Shown in pieces: positions 1-7,563 of a DNA stretch of 45,920 nucleotides. The translations under genes and the position numbers were made by a program. The stretch comes from OMIS01 sp044350895 (GTDB lineage Bacteria; Patescibacteriota; Microgenomatia; UBA1400; PJMF01), in the NCBI GenBank assembly GCA_044350895.1, contig JBILGT010000007.1:1-45920 (forward strand), read 5' to 3'. The notes under the pieces were generated by a model. The model was not told the DNA's origin. It saw only the letters and a program-made list of their open reading frames with translations, and searched no databases. Position 1 is the stretch's first letter. Each line of letters begins with the position of its first letter.

Positions 1-799
1 CTGCAGCTCTCAGTCTTTGATGAGTGAATGAGTAATTTCGTTTGCCTTTTGAAAAGTTTTTGTAGATATATTCTGTGTCAAATGGTACGAATGTTTTTTG
101 AGAGAGATAATTTTTGTGTCTGCTCATCCATGATTGATAGTTTGATAACCATGCTCTGTATTCGGTGTGGTTTTTGAGTTTTGGGAGTTCTTTGACGAGT
201 GTGTTGAACGCAATTCCTGGCAGTGTTTCAGGATTCATGGTCAGGAGCTGTCTGTTTCTTTGTTGGACATGGAAGTGGCATCTCTGAACAAGCACTCGAG
301 GAAACAGTTCCTTGATTGCTCGCTGCATGCCTTTCTGACCATCACACACCACTGCTGCTGGATGACCTCTCAGCTGTGACAAACAGGCGTGCCAGTTCAA
401 GTATGTCTCTCGCTCAACAAATGTCCAGAAGATAACTGAATCAATGGTTTTGACGAGAAGAAGTACGCAGCCTTGTTCCAACACATACCCATCTATGATG
501 ATCACTCTGTCACTGATTGCTAGATTTTTAGGCTCAATCTCTTGATCCCAAAAATCTGTAAACCAGTTACTCAATGTCCGTGTACTGACTCCATATTTGT
601 CTGCAAATACCCCTAATTCCTGCTTCCCCAACAACCACTCATGAAATATCTTTTTCCTATTCAGAAACCGTAAATCAGGTCTCTTTTTGGTTTGTGAAAC
701 TCCACAACTTTTGCATCTAAACCTCTGTGATCCGCTTCTATTTTTACCCCATTTTTCTAACTTCTTACCACACTGCTTACACCACTTTTTTTCATACAA
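1..799 (-). CDS. IS256-superfamily-like transposase, C-terminus cut by window edge
   Basis: Reading the minus strand from 799 gives about 266 residues with no stop up to the window edge. Residues 5-30 form a zinc ribbon (WCKQCGKK ... FRCKSCG), followed by a helix-turn-helix-like stretch. The catalytic-type segments are IIIDGYVL and VVCDGQKGMQRAI, then VQRCHFHVQQRNRQL, a pattern typical of IS256/IS1249-like DDE transposases. There is no ATG: an in-frame TAG lies at 803-805, and the first plausible start is TTG at 797-799. The element may thus start with TTG or be 5'-damaged. The other end and the terminal inverted repeats are outside view. Family call is confident at the superfamily level only. 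Confidence 0.75.
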   Translation of the reverse strand, partial: MYEKKWCKQCGKKLEKWGKNRSGSQRFRCKSCGVSQTKKRPDLRFLNRKKIFHEWLLGKQELGVFADKYGVSTRTLSNWFTDFWDQEIEPKNLAISDRVIIIDGYVLEQGCVLLLVKTIDSVIFWTFVERETYLNWHACLSQLRGHPAAVVCDGQKGMQRAIKELFPRVLVQRCHFHVQQRNRQLLTMNPETLPGIAFNTLVKELPKLKNHTEYRAWLSNYQSWMSRHKNYLSQKTFVPFDTEYIYKNFSKGKRNYSFTHQRLRAA

Positions 800-849
800 T
801 ACCTACAATTTAGAACTTTTAGAGTGCTAATTATCTCACTTTTTACCTA

Positions 850-1377
850 TTATTCAATGTATTTTAACTGAAAAACCAACGCGTTTTTTCTATTAACTCC
901 ATTTTTTTGGTCAGCCGCTGTGGCTGTCCCAAAATCATGTCCTGAGTCACCAGCAAAATCGATGTTGCCATCGAATGGCAACACCTCCTTAGAGCCTGCT
1001 TGCTTGAGCGGTGACAGACTGAGTTGGCTTGCGCCAATGGTCATAATCACATCTGAGCTAACAGTCGCAACCAACGTAACCTTGCCCCCGCCGGTGTGCT
1101 CACTCTTCATAGAGGATGTGATTTGGGTCGAGGCGTTGATATTGACACTGATGATCTTGCCCGCAGGTGCAGTGACGGTCTGGGTTTCATCCCAGTCGGT
1201 CAACTGTGCGGGAAAATTAACCACGACGTTTACTGCATTCGTGGGGCATTCTACTGCCTGTGGCTGGTCGGGCTGTTCTGGCGAGCTTGTATCTGCCATT
1301 GCAGTCAAGGGCTGAATAAGCCCCAACACGATGGAGAAAAGAGTCAGCCATCTCAGCCAATTACTTGGAATACGCAT
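850..1377 (-). CDS. Secreted protein with choice-of-anchor-like domain
   Basis: A 175-residue protein with a signal peptide (basic MRIPSNWLRW, hydrophobic core, cleavage near TAMA-D). The mature part is a beta-rich, Ser/Thr-rich domain ending in FDGNIDFAGDSGHDF and a short C-terminal strand. The FDG..DFAG.SG motif resembles choice-of-anchor E-type domains of exported bacterial proteins; that match is from memory and is tentative. An AAGGAT Shine-Dalgarno lies about 9 bases before the ATG. It is probably monocistronic, facing the transposase. Function unknown; likely cell-surface. Confidence 0.6.
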   Translation of the reverse strand: MRIPSNWLRWLTLFSIVLGLIQPLTAMADTSSPEQPDQPQAVECPTNAVNVVVNFPAQLTDWDETQTVTAPAGKIISVNINASTQITSSMKSEHTGGGKVTLVATVSSDVIMTIGASQLSLSPLKQAGSKEVLPFDGNIDFAGDSGHDFGTATAADQKNGVNRKNALVFQLKYIE

Positions 1378-1580
1378 GTGCTTATCCTTAACTGTGTTGT
1401 AACTGAAGTTGAAAGAGAGAATCTCCGCGGCCGGTGCTAAGCACCGTGAACATAGATTTTTGAAAAACGAGCACCTCCTGTGCTATTAAAAAAACGAAGC
1501 TCATGATTTTCATTCTCAATTATTAATTGAGAATGGCTGATACCAGTTGTTCCTCAGATGTTTAGTCTGAGAAACGTAAG

Positions 1581-1640
1581 GTAAGAGACTAAACAATAGA
1601 TCATCAGTAATGTAGTGTGATCCATTATCTAGTCTCTTAC
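1581..1640. repeat. 23-base imperfect inverted repeat (hairpin)
   Basis: The left arm starts GTAAGAGACTA and the right arm ends TAGTCTCTTAC. The arms match at 20 of 23 positions around a 14-base loop. No poly-T tract follows on either strand. It could be a miniature inverted-repeat element or a structured RNA; there is no second copy in the window to decide. Confidence 0.5.
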
Positions 1641-1967
1641 GCTTATAAGGTATGAGTGATCATAAACAGGTAGTATTTTCCATCTTAACTTGTGAAAGAG
1701 CTGCCATCGTGAGATGGCGATGTACTGATCTTGCGCGGAGGCTGAATAAATCAGGGCCGCAGAAGTATCTGTACAGTAATTTATATATATCTGTTAGTCG
1801 TAAAACTATTTGAATGTATACAAAATACTCTTGCTTAAAAATTAGCAAGATGTGGTATTATACATATCTATTATACATATGCTACTGGGAAATAACTGAA
1901 TAAGGCTCGATACATCCAGGAATGGGAGTGAAAACGACAATTTACTGCAATGACTCCCAGCAACAAC

Positions 1968-1996
1968 TTAACATTCACGCATCTAATGTGTATAAT
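1968..1996 (+). promoter_or_regulatory. Sigma-70-type promoter of the secreted protein at 2039
   Basis: TTAACA at 1968-1973 and a perfect TATAAT at 1991-1996 are separated by 17 bases. Transcription should start near 2003, giving a leader of about 36 bases that includes a CCCC-TTCG-GGG mini-hairpin and a GGGGAG tract before the ATG. Confidence 0.7.
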
Positions 1997-2038
1997 AATG
2001 TCGTTTTATTAACCCCTTCGGGGAGAAAATAAAGAATT

Positions 2039-3454
2039 ATGAAAAACCTGTATAAAAAGTTTTTTCTACTCATTATCCTAGGATGTGCATACGTTCTTGG
2101 ATCTCAAACTGTCTTTGCACAAACTCAGACTGCAACAGTGAGTAGCTCTATTAAAATTCAGTTAGATACGCAACCTGATAGCGCACTAAATCTTAAGTTT
2201 TCTCCAAGTTCATCACTTTCTGCTACTCCCAGCTTCATCCTAGATGATACCGGCGCAACAGATGATGGTGATCAATATACGAATAGTACAACTTTCGCTA
2301 TCAAAGCGAATACTGTTGCCGGTGTCGCGCTTCAACTTCCAGAGAAGTTAGTAACGTGGAGTATTAAAGATATTACCTGTACCTCAAATGTTCGTATCAC
2401 TGAAGCTCCAGATACATCAGATACGAGAATGCAGAGTGTGTATTTTACCCTTGAGCAATCTCAGACAGGTACCTGCACGTTTACCGTCGTTAGAAACTCT
2501 GCAATCAGTATGATTTTATTCAATGATACTAATGGAAATGGTTTGATCAATAGGGGCGAGTCACGCATCGCCAATCGTCCTGTTACTCTCTACGACGCAA
2601 ATGGCGCTACTATTTTAAATACTACAAGCAGCGAAACTGGCATAGTTTCAACTGGGCGTATTTTGATTCCAAACACCACCTATTATTTCTGTGAACACCT
2701 ACCTACTAATGGGCAGAGTACGTTCCCTAATAGTGTCTATCCACAATTTCCTGGTAAGGCTTGTTATGCTACATCGTTTGAAGAAGGCAATATTGTAGAG
2801 CAGGTCAGAATGGGAAGTCGACTTGTAGTTGTTCCAACACCTACACCAACTCCAGTGCCCACTCCAACGCCAACCCCTGTACCTACCGCAACTCCAGTAC
2901 CGACACCAACACCTACTCTAATGCCCACGCCAACCCCAGTGCCAACGCCTGCACCAAAGGTTGAGATAGATTTTTACCAAGAAGCAGTCATACGCCGCCC
3001 CTATGAGGCTGACCCTGCCAACTACTACTTCGTGAGAATGGTGTTTGAGATCGTAAATAAAAGTAATGTACCAGTTGATGCACAAGTCAGTAACTTGATG
3101 ACAGGTTGGACATGGTATCCATCCATCTTCAAGCCTCGTATCATTGATAGTTTTGTCACTGAACAACTCACTCGCGATCCAAACTTAGTTACCTACAATG
3201 GTTGTTTAATCTACCCAGGTACCTTTGATATTGAGTGTAGCCATGTCACTAAAGCTCCAAGCAAGCTGCAGCCATTCGGCCAAGCCAATGACAGAGCACA
3301 GGGCTATGTTGACTACGTTGTAAAACGTCCTGAAGCCAATGAAAGTGATGTAACGCTTTCCAACTTCATGAGCGCCAGTGTTTGGGATACGGTAAGTAGC
3401 AGATCTGCATACACCCAACAAATCACTCCTTTTGTGATTCCTCACAAAGAGTAA
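2039..3454 (+). CDS. Secreted repeat-linker protein with Ca-binding-like loop
   Basis: A 471-residue exported protein. Residues 1-27 are a signal peptide ending TVFAQ. Residues 28-155 are a beta-rich N-terminal domain. Residues about 157-265 resemble an SdrD B-like fold with the loop DTNGNGLINRGE, which has EF-hand-like spacing of acidic residues. Residues about 268-305 are a Pro-Thr(-Val) linker of PTPTPVPT-like units. The C-terminal 165 residues form a second domain of unknown family. There is no LPXTG or membrane anchor. It is likely a surface or extracellular protein with two domains spaced by an extended linker. Good promoter upstream; no downstream partner in the same unit. Confidence 0.7.
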   Translation: MKNLYKKFFLLIILGCAYVLGSQTVFAQTQTATVSSSIKIQLDTQPDSALNLKFSPSSSLSATPSFILDDTGATDDGDQYTNSTTFAIKANTVAGVALQLPEKLVTWSIKDITCTSNVRITEAPDTSDTRMQSVYFTLEQSQTGTCTFTVVRNSAISMILFNDTNGNGLINRGESRIANRPVTLYDANGATILNTTSSETGIVSTGRILIPNTTYYFCEHLPTNGQSTFPNSVYPQFPGKACYATSFEEGNIVEQVRMGSRLVVVPTPTPTPVPTPTPTPVPTATPVPTPTPTLMPTPTPVPTPAPKVEIDFYQEAVIRRPYEADPANYYFVRMVFEIVNKSNVPVDAQVSNLMTGWTWYPSIFKPRIIDSFVTEQLTRDPNLVTYNGCLIYPGTFDIECSHVTKAPSKLQPFGQANDRAQGYVDYVVKRPEANESDVTLSNFMSASVWDTVSSRSAYTQQITPFVIPHKE

Positions 3455-3477
3455 CTACTCTCACTTGCATTCAAAAC

Positions 3478-3512
3478 CGCAGCGTTTAGTTTACAAAAAG
3501 CTAAACGCTGCG
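3478..3512. repeat. Perfect 12-bp inverted repeat overlapping the proS-leader promoter
   Basis: CGCAGCGTTTAG (3478-3489) and CTAAACGCTGCG (3501-3512) pair perfectly around an 11-base loop. The -35 hexamer of the downstream promoter lies in the loop and the -10 starts one base after the right arm. It may be an operator or a terminator for the preceding gene, though it lacks a T-run. Confidence 0.6.
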
Positions 3513-3518
3513 TATAAT
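3490..3518 (+). promoter_or_regulatory. Promoter of the T-box/proS transcript
   Basis: TTTACA (3490-3495), a 17-base spacer and TATAAT (3513-3518). Predicted transcription start is near 3525, which gives a long leader before proS. Confidence 0.75.
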
Positions 3519-3523
3519 GATTG

Positions 3524-3793
3524 TAACTACTGAACTACACAGAGTTGGTTCGTTCTAGTTCCTAGCTAGAATCTTATGACAGAAGAGTAGGTGCGGAAAT
3601 CCTTGAGAACTGTAGAGAACTAAGGTACTAACGCATTCGGCAGCAAGCCGTTATCATCTTGCAGGACTATCATATGCAGTCCCAAAGGCTCAAGGGAGAA
3701 ATCCCTTGAGCAAAATGAGGTGGTACCGTTTTTGTAACCCACAAAAACCCTCATTAATTACCAAATACGTTTGGTGGTTAATGAGGGTTTTTT
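3524..3793 (+). ncRNA. T-box riboswitch leader of proS
   Basis: A tRNA-sensing leader. The core is complete: a stem III-like hairpin (3688-3711) of 10 bp capped by GAAA; a T-box AATGAGG-TGGTACC (3714-3727); an antiterminator in which 3714-3720 pairs with CCTCATT (3749-3755) and GTTTTTGT (3728-3735) pairs with ACAAAAAC (3741-3748), leaving the 7-base bulge UGGUACC; and a competing terminator. UGGU in the bulge is complementary to ACCA, the expected end of a tRNA with discriminator A. The tRNA-Pro at 31066 has that base. Stem I is probably short: an AGTA element lies at 3586-3589, but I could not assign the specifier codon. A CCG at 3648-3650 is only a weak candidate. Uncharged tRNA-Pro would favour readthrough into proS. 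Confidence 0.9.
3746..3793 (+). terminator. T-box intrinsic terminator
   Basis: A 20-bp stem (3746-3765 with 3770-3789, two G-U pairs) with loop TACG is followed by six T residues. Its 5' arm includes the CCTCATT needed by the antiterminator, so the two structures exclude each other. Confidence 0.9.
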
Positions 3794-3823
3794 AGTAGCC
3801 TAAATCTTAAAAAGGGATGTAAG

Positions 3824-3960
3824 TTGAGAATAAACAGAAGTATGAGTGGGTATTGAGCTCACGTCATTGCTGCTAGAATAAAGTAGAAGTGATGAATAGT
3901 GAGCTCATTAAGGCAGGATATGTACGCCTGCCGACCACGAACACTACTGTTTATTCTCAA
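3824..3960 (+). repeat. Three-armed palindromic element between T-box terminator and proS
   Basis: Outer arms TTGAGAATAAACAG (3824-3837) and CTGTTTATTCTCAA (3947-3960) are perfectly complementary, and pairing partly continues inward to GTGG/CCAC. Inside lie a second hairpin built on TGAGCTCAC/GTGAGCTCA and a third, GGCAGG/CCTGCC (about 3912-3932). The element ends 13 bases before the proS ATG. It would be present in any read-through RNA. It may be an inserted miniature element or a second regulatory RNA domain. No flanking target duplication was seen. Confidence 0.65.
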
Positions 3961-3973
3961 ATCAAAAACCTGT

Positions 3974-5674
3974 ATGAAATACTCAAAACTCTTCACCAAA
4001 ACTCAAAAAATCGCCAAAGAGTACGACTCCACCAACGCCACACTCCTCATTAAAGCAGGTTTCGTAGACCAAACAATGGCTGGTGTATACACATTTCTAC
4101 CACTTGGACTTCGTGTTCTCACCAAGATTGAAAACATTATCCGCAAGCACATGGATGAGATTGGAACGGAACTCCTGATGCCTTCTTTAACACCAAAAGC
4201 AAATTGGGAAACCACCGGGCGTTTGGAAACTGTTGATGTGTTATTCAAGGCAAGTGGCGCCAATAAAAATTCTCAAGCTAAAAATGGGGCGGAGTATGTT
4301 TTGAACTGCACCCATGAAGATGTTGTTACACCACTTGCTCAAAAGTTTCGCGGTAGTTACAAAGAATTCCCATTTGCTGTCTATCAAATTCAGACCAAGT
4401 TCCGCAATGAAGCTCGTGCCAAATCAGGCATTATGCGTGGACGCGAATTTAGAATGAAAGATTTGTATAGTTTCCATACTTCTCAAGAAGATTTTCAAAA
4501 GTACTATGACGGCGCAAAAGAAGCCTACACCGCTACATTCAAGGCACTTGGATTGGGAGCAGATACTGTCATGGCGCTCGCTTCAGGTGGTGACTTCACT
4601 AAGGACTTTTCCCATGAGTTCCAAACCCGCTGTGACGCAGGTGAAGATATTGTGTTTTATGATGAAGTAACCAAAACCTACTACAATCGTGAAGTTGCAC
4701 CAAGCAAAGCACCTGCTGTGGAACAAGACAAAGAGCAAAAACCACTGGAGGAAGTGTATGGTGAAAACATCACGGGCATGGATGCACTTGTTAAGTTCCT
4801 AAATGTCCCTGCAGAAAAATGCGTCAAAACCATTCTGTATCAGGCAGATGACCAAGTTGTGGCTGTTGGAGTTCGCGGACTGTATGAAGTCAATGAAGAT
4901 AAACTCAAGAAAATCTTAGGCTGCCAAAAACTGGCACTCGCTACCCCAGAAGTTGTACAGCAGGTAACTGGCGCAATCATTGGATACGCAGGTTTGATTG
5001 GGTTACCAGATACCGTCAGAATTATTGCTGACGAATCACTTGCAGAAATGATGAACTTTGAATGTGGTGGCAACAAAGATCACATCCATGTCATCAACGT
5101 AAATTGGGGCCGTGACCTACCAAAACCTGAGCAATTTTATGATGTGAAAGTTGCGCAACCAGGTGACCTCAATCCAAAGAGTGGCCAAGTTATGGAGCAC
5201 TTCAAAGCGGCAGAAGTGGGTAATATCTTCCCACTCCAAAGCAGATTCCCCGATGCATTTAAGTACACGTTTATTGATGAACAGGGAAAACCTCAGCACA
5301 TCCTCATGGGATGCTACGGCATTGGAAGCAGTCGTGTGATGGGCGTAATGGTAGAAAAATTCCATGATGAAAAAGGAATTATCTGGCCAAAACAAGTTGC
5401 TCCATTTACTGTACATCTGATTTCACTGCGCGGTGGAGAAGAGCAAGCTGCGCAACTGTATGACAAGCTCAAAGAAAAAGGTTTTGATGTACTCTGGGAT
5501 GAGCGAGATCTGTCACCAGGAGCAAAATTTGCAGATGCTGATTTAATTGGTTGCCCGGTGCGCTTGGTTATTTCAGCCAAGACCAATGGTCAAGTGGAGT
5601 GGAAAGAGCGAGCAGGCCAAACAAGTGAAGTAATTGCTGAATCAGCAGTTATTGAGCGCTTGCAGAACATGTAG
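3974..5674 (+). CDS. proS: Prolyl-tRNA synthetase
   Basis: Class II aminoacyl-tRNA synthetase that charges tRNA-Pro in the cytoplasm. At 566 residues it matches the bacterial type with an inserted editing domain. Motif 1 is around LMPSLTPKANWETTGR, motif 2 is KFRNEARAKSGIMRGREF, and motif 3 is GCYGIGSSRVMGV. Between motifs 2 and 3 (about residues 225-400) lies the INS editing domain (CVKTILY ... GVRGLYEVNEDKL ... CGGN). An anticodon-binding domain follows (VHLISLRGGEE ... DERDLSPGAKFADADLIGCP). I chose the ATG at 3974 because homology starts with MKYSKLFTKT; an in-frame GTG at 3899 falls inside the palindromic element. There is no clear Shine-Dalgarno. Regulated by the T-box upstream. Confidence 0.95.
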   Translation: MKYSKLFTKTQKIAKEYDSTNATLLIKAGFVDQTMAGVYTFLPLGLRVLTKIENIIRKHMDEIGTELLMPSLTPKANWETTGRLETVDVLFKASGANKNSQAKNGAEYVLNCTHEDVVTPLAQKFRGSYKEFPFAVYQIQTKFRNEARAKSGIMRGREFRMKDLYSFHTSQEDFQKYYDGAKEAYTATFKALGLGADTVMALASGGDFTKDFSHEFQTRCDAGEDIVFYDEVTKTYYNREVAPSKAPAVEQDKEQKPLEEVYGENITGMDALVKFLNVPAEKCVKTILYQADDQVVAVGVRGLYEVNEDKLKKILGCQKLALATPEVVQQVTGAIIGYAGLIGLPDTVRIIADESLAEMMNFECGGNKDHIHVINVNWGRDLPKPEQFYDVKVAQPGDLNPKSGQVMEHFKAAEVGNIFPLQSRFPDAFKYTFIDEQGKPQHILMGCYGIGSSRVMGVMVEKFHDEKGIIWPKQVAPFTVHLISLRGGEEQAAQLYDKLKEKGFDVLWDERDLSPGAKFADADLIGCPVRLVISAKTNGQVEWKERAGQTSEVIAESAVIERLQNM

Positions 5675-5834
5675 TACATACGTATACCGTAAAAAGTGCG
5701 ACAATTATGTTATCCCATAGTTTATATTCTCTCAATCAGGTAAAAAAACTATAGATTGCATGTTCAAGCCTTTTTAATTCTGGGTAATTTCTGTATCAGG
5801 AGCTATAGTACCCATACATTCCGGTGAGGAAACA

Positions 5835-5903
5835 CCCACTACAATTGTCCTGTCATAACCGTAAAAAGTTATGATACGGCTGTTGCGGTGGGTTATTTAT
5901 TTT
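5835..5903 (+). terminator. Long imperfect hairpin, likely proS terminator
   Basis: CCCAC...GTCATAAC (5835-5859) pairs imperfectly with GTTATGAT...GTGGG (about 5869-5892), with several G-U pairs or mismatches, and a T-rich stretch follows. A direct repeat ACCGTAAAAAGT is present both in the loop (about 5858-5869) and at about 5687-5698. It ends about 35 bases before the next gene. Confidence 0.5.
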
Positions 5904-5936
5904 TCAAATGCTGCAACGAACTGTTATACTACCGAC

Positions 5937-6815
5937 ATGTACATTCGTAAACTCCTCGTCACACACCATGCTCCAGATTTAGATGCGATTGGCTCGGTGT
6001 GGATGCTCAAACGCTTTGACGCTCAACACTACAACAGTGCAAAACTTGCATTCGTAAATCCTGGTGAGACACTTTCCATTCCACAAGTTGAACAGATGGG
6101 TATAGAACCTCATGAAGTAACCCACGTTGATACAGGACTTGGGGAGTTTGATCACCACCAAGCTGATAGAGGGCTGCAGCATATTAGTGCCACCTCATTA
6201 ACCTATGACCACGTCTGTAATTTACACCCAGATCTTAAATCTGATGCAGCACTCCAAGAGCTTTCTGATTTTATAACTGAAATTGATCATTTTGGAGAAA
6301 TCCACTGGGCTGAGGCAGATAGCTCACGCTACTGTTTTATGCTCCATGAATTGATTCGTGGTAGTGAACTGGGGGACAGACACGATGACGAATCACAAGT
6401 TCACTTTGGTATGCAGTGTCTCGACTACGCCTACGCAGTGCTCACCCAACAAATTGCCGCAGTGGAACAGATTCAAACACTCGGACAACCATTTGAACTT
6501 AAGATAGGACCTTGTCTGGCAATTGAGACCAGCAATGATGACACCATTAAGCTTGCACAAAAAAAAGGCTATGTCCTCGTGGTGAAGAAAGATCCAAAAC
6601 TCGGCAACATTCGCATTAAAGTGAGGCCAGATAGCGATATAACTTTAGAAAAACTGCGTGATGCAGTAAATATGAAAGATCCTGTGGGCACCTGGTACTA
6701 TCACCCCAGTGGCAAAATGTTGATCAATGGTTCACAAAAAGCCCGCAATCAAACACCAAGCCCACTGACACTCGATCAAATCGTGAAGCTTATTCAAACT
6801 ACCTACGGAGAATAA
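5937..6815 (+). CDS. DHH-like phosphoesterase-fold protein
   Basis: A 292-residue protein. The N-terminus has THHAPDLDAIGS, then HVDTGLGEFDHHQ, the paired Asp/His metal-site pattern of DHH/DHHA1-like or MYG1-like hydrolases. The C-terminus has WYYHPSGKMLINGS, comparable to the C-terminal substrate-binding part of such proteins. It probably hydrolyses a phosphodiester or nucleotide with Mn or similar metals; the substrate is unknown. Start ATG at 5937: TATACT at 5925-5930 lies six bases upstream, so the transcript is likely leaderless. It is followed directly by the HIT gene (1-base gap), suggesting a shared nucleotide-metabolism role. Confidence 0.65.
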   Translation: MYIRKLLVTHHAPDLDAIGSVWMLKRFDAQHYNSAKLAFVNPGETLSIPQVEQMGIEPHEVTHVDTGLGEFDHHQADRGLQHISATSLTYDHVCNLHPDLKSDAALQELSDFITEIDHFGEIHWAEADSSRYCFMLHELIRGSELGDRHDDESQVHFGMQCLDYAYAVLTQQIAAVEQIQTLGQPFELKIGPCLAIETSNDDTIKLAQKKGYVLVVKKDPKLGNIRIKVRPDSDITLEKLRDAVNMKDPVGTWYYHPSGKMLINGSQKARNQTPSPLTLDQIVKLIQTTYGE

Positions 6816-6816
6816 C

Positions 6817-7152
6817 ATGGCAGAGCCTTCAATTTTCACAAAAATTATTAACCGTGAAATTCCCGCCACCATACACTATGAAGATGATGACTTCATCGCC
6901 ATCAACGATATTCATCCTGAAGCCCCGGTACACGTGCTTCTTATTCCTAAAAAAGAATGGCAAACACTTGAAGATGTTGCGATTGCTGATGAAGAATTTC
7001 ATAAAAGATTGCTTGTGACCGCACGTCTGGTGGCAAAACAACTGGGAATTCAAGATAACTACAAGTTACTGATGAATGTTGGTAAAGAAGTCCAGATGGT
7101 CCACCACATCCATATGCACATTATGGGTGGCTGGGATCAAAACAAAACATAA
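6817..7152 (+). CDS. HIT family nucleotide hydrolase/transferase
   Basis: A 111-residue histidine-triad protein. The N-terminal SIFTKIINREIPA and the C-terminal catalytic motif VHHIHMHIMGGW (H-phi-H-phi-H) are diagnostic. Members hydrolyse nucleoside phosphoramidates or dinucleoside polyphosphates, with the central His as nucleophile. Length is normal for an HinT-like protein. It starts one base after the stop of the upstream DHH-like gene, so the two are probably cotranscribed and coupled. Confidence 0.9.
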   Translation: MAEPSIFTKIINREIPATIHYEDDDFIAINDIHPEAPVHVLLIPKKEWQTLEDVAIADEEFHKRLLVTARLVAKQLGIQDNYKLLMNVGKEVQMVHHIHMHIMGGWDQNKT

Positions 7153-7156
7153 CCAA

Positions 7157-7185
7157 TTGTCTTATAGGTTTATGTACGGTATAAT
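7157..7185 (+). promoter_or_regulatory. rpsU promoter
   Basis: TTGTCT (7157-7162), 17-base spacer, TATAAT (7180-7185); predicted start near 7192, giving a leader of about 28 bases. Confidence 0.7.
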
Positions 7186-7202
7186 TCACACATCCTAACA
7201 GG

Positions 7203-7213
7203 AAAGGAGGTGA
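7203..7213 (+). promoter_or_regulatory. Extended Shine-Dalgarno of rpsU
   Basis: AAAGGAGGTGA is an 11-base match to the complement of the usual 16S rRNA 3' end. It sits 6 bases before the ATG at 7220, with the GGAGG core 9 bases away. It is the longest such match noticed in the window. Confidence 0.85.
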
Positions 7214-7219
7214 AATAGC

Positions 7220-7471
7220 ATGCCGATCGTCATTAAAGCGCAAGGGAACGAAAGTACCTTTGACGTCATCAAAAAATTCAAAAAAGCAGTTGTCGCGAGT
7301 AATATCGTGCAGATCGCTAAAGATCGTGCTGTCTATCAAAAACCTTCTCGACTTCGTGCCGTGAAGAAAATTGCCAAAAATCGTTTACACAAACGTGCAA
7401 GAAAACTGAAGAAAATGAAAAACATTTCTCCTTTAGTTTTGCAACGTATTGCAGAGCGATTGAGTCAATAG
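7220..7471 (+). CDS. rpsU: 30S ribosomal protein bS21
   Basis: An 83-residue, very basic protein with the bS21 pattern: a short acidic or neutral N-terminus (STFDVIKKFKKAV), a central KDRAVYQKPSRLRA segment and a Lys/Arg-rich C-terminus. It binds near the 3' end of 16S rRNA on the small-subunit platform and assists initiation. It has its own promoter and terminator and so is monocistronic. The extended Shine-Dalgarno is notable because bS21 contacts the anti-Shine-Dalgarno region, so autoregulation is possible. Confidence 0.85.
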   Translation: MPIVIKAQGNESTFDVIKKFKKAVVASNIVQIAKDRAVYQKPSRLRAVKKIAKNRLHKRARKLKKMKNISPLVLQRIAERLSQ

Positions 7472-7491
7472 ACACACTCAATTTGAATCAG

Positions 7492-7518
7492 AAAACCGCC
7501 TCGAAAGAGGCGGTTTTT
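7492..7518 (+). terminator. rpsU intrinsic terminator
   Basis: An 11-bp stem AAAACCGCCTC/GAGGCGGTTTT with a GAAA loop and a T-run. It starts 20 bases after the rpsU stop. Confidence 0.9.
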
Positions 7519-7563
7519 AGTTGTCTATGTGTTTGTGCATCAAAATTTGGCACAAGTGAAAAT

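Larger units (their letters stand above)
1378..2038. other. Palindrome-rich non-coding stretch
   Basis: No convincing gene lies here. It holds several inverted repeats: CGGTGC/GCACCG at 1432-1446; the perfect 10-bp CATTCTCAAT/ATTGAGAATG pair (1511-1520, 1526-1535); a 23-base pair of arms at 1581-1603 and 1618-1640 with 20 matches; TGGGAGT/ACTCCCA around 1923-1957; and AAAACGACA/TGTCGTTTT (1931-1939, 1999-2007). A 12-base direct repeat TATTATACATAT occurs at 1856-1867 and 1869-1880. No T-run follows the hairpins, so none is a clear terminator. Its position beside a transposase makes mobile-element debris plausible. Confidence 0.6.

Noticed and set aside
2837..2955. CCAACACCTACACC-like tandem repeats as a CRISPR or microsatellite
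   Set aside because: They encode the Pro-Thr linker of the secreted protein; no spacers or constant repeat length.
3648..3650. CCG as proline specifier codon of the T-box
   Set aside because: It lies in a small CGGC/GCCG hairpin and is not followed by a purine; I could not place it in a specifier loop.
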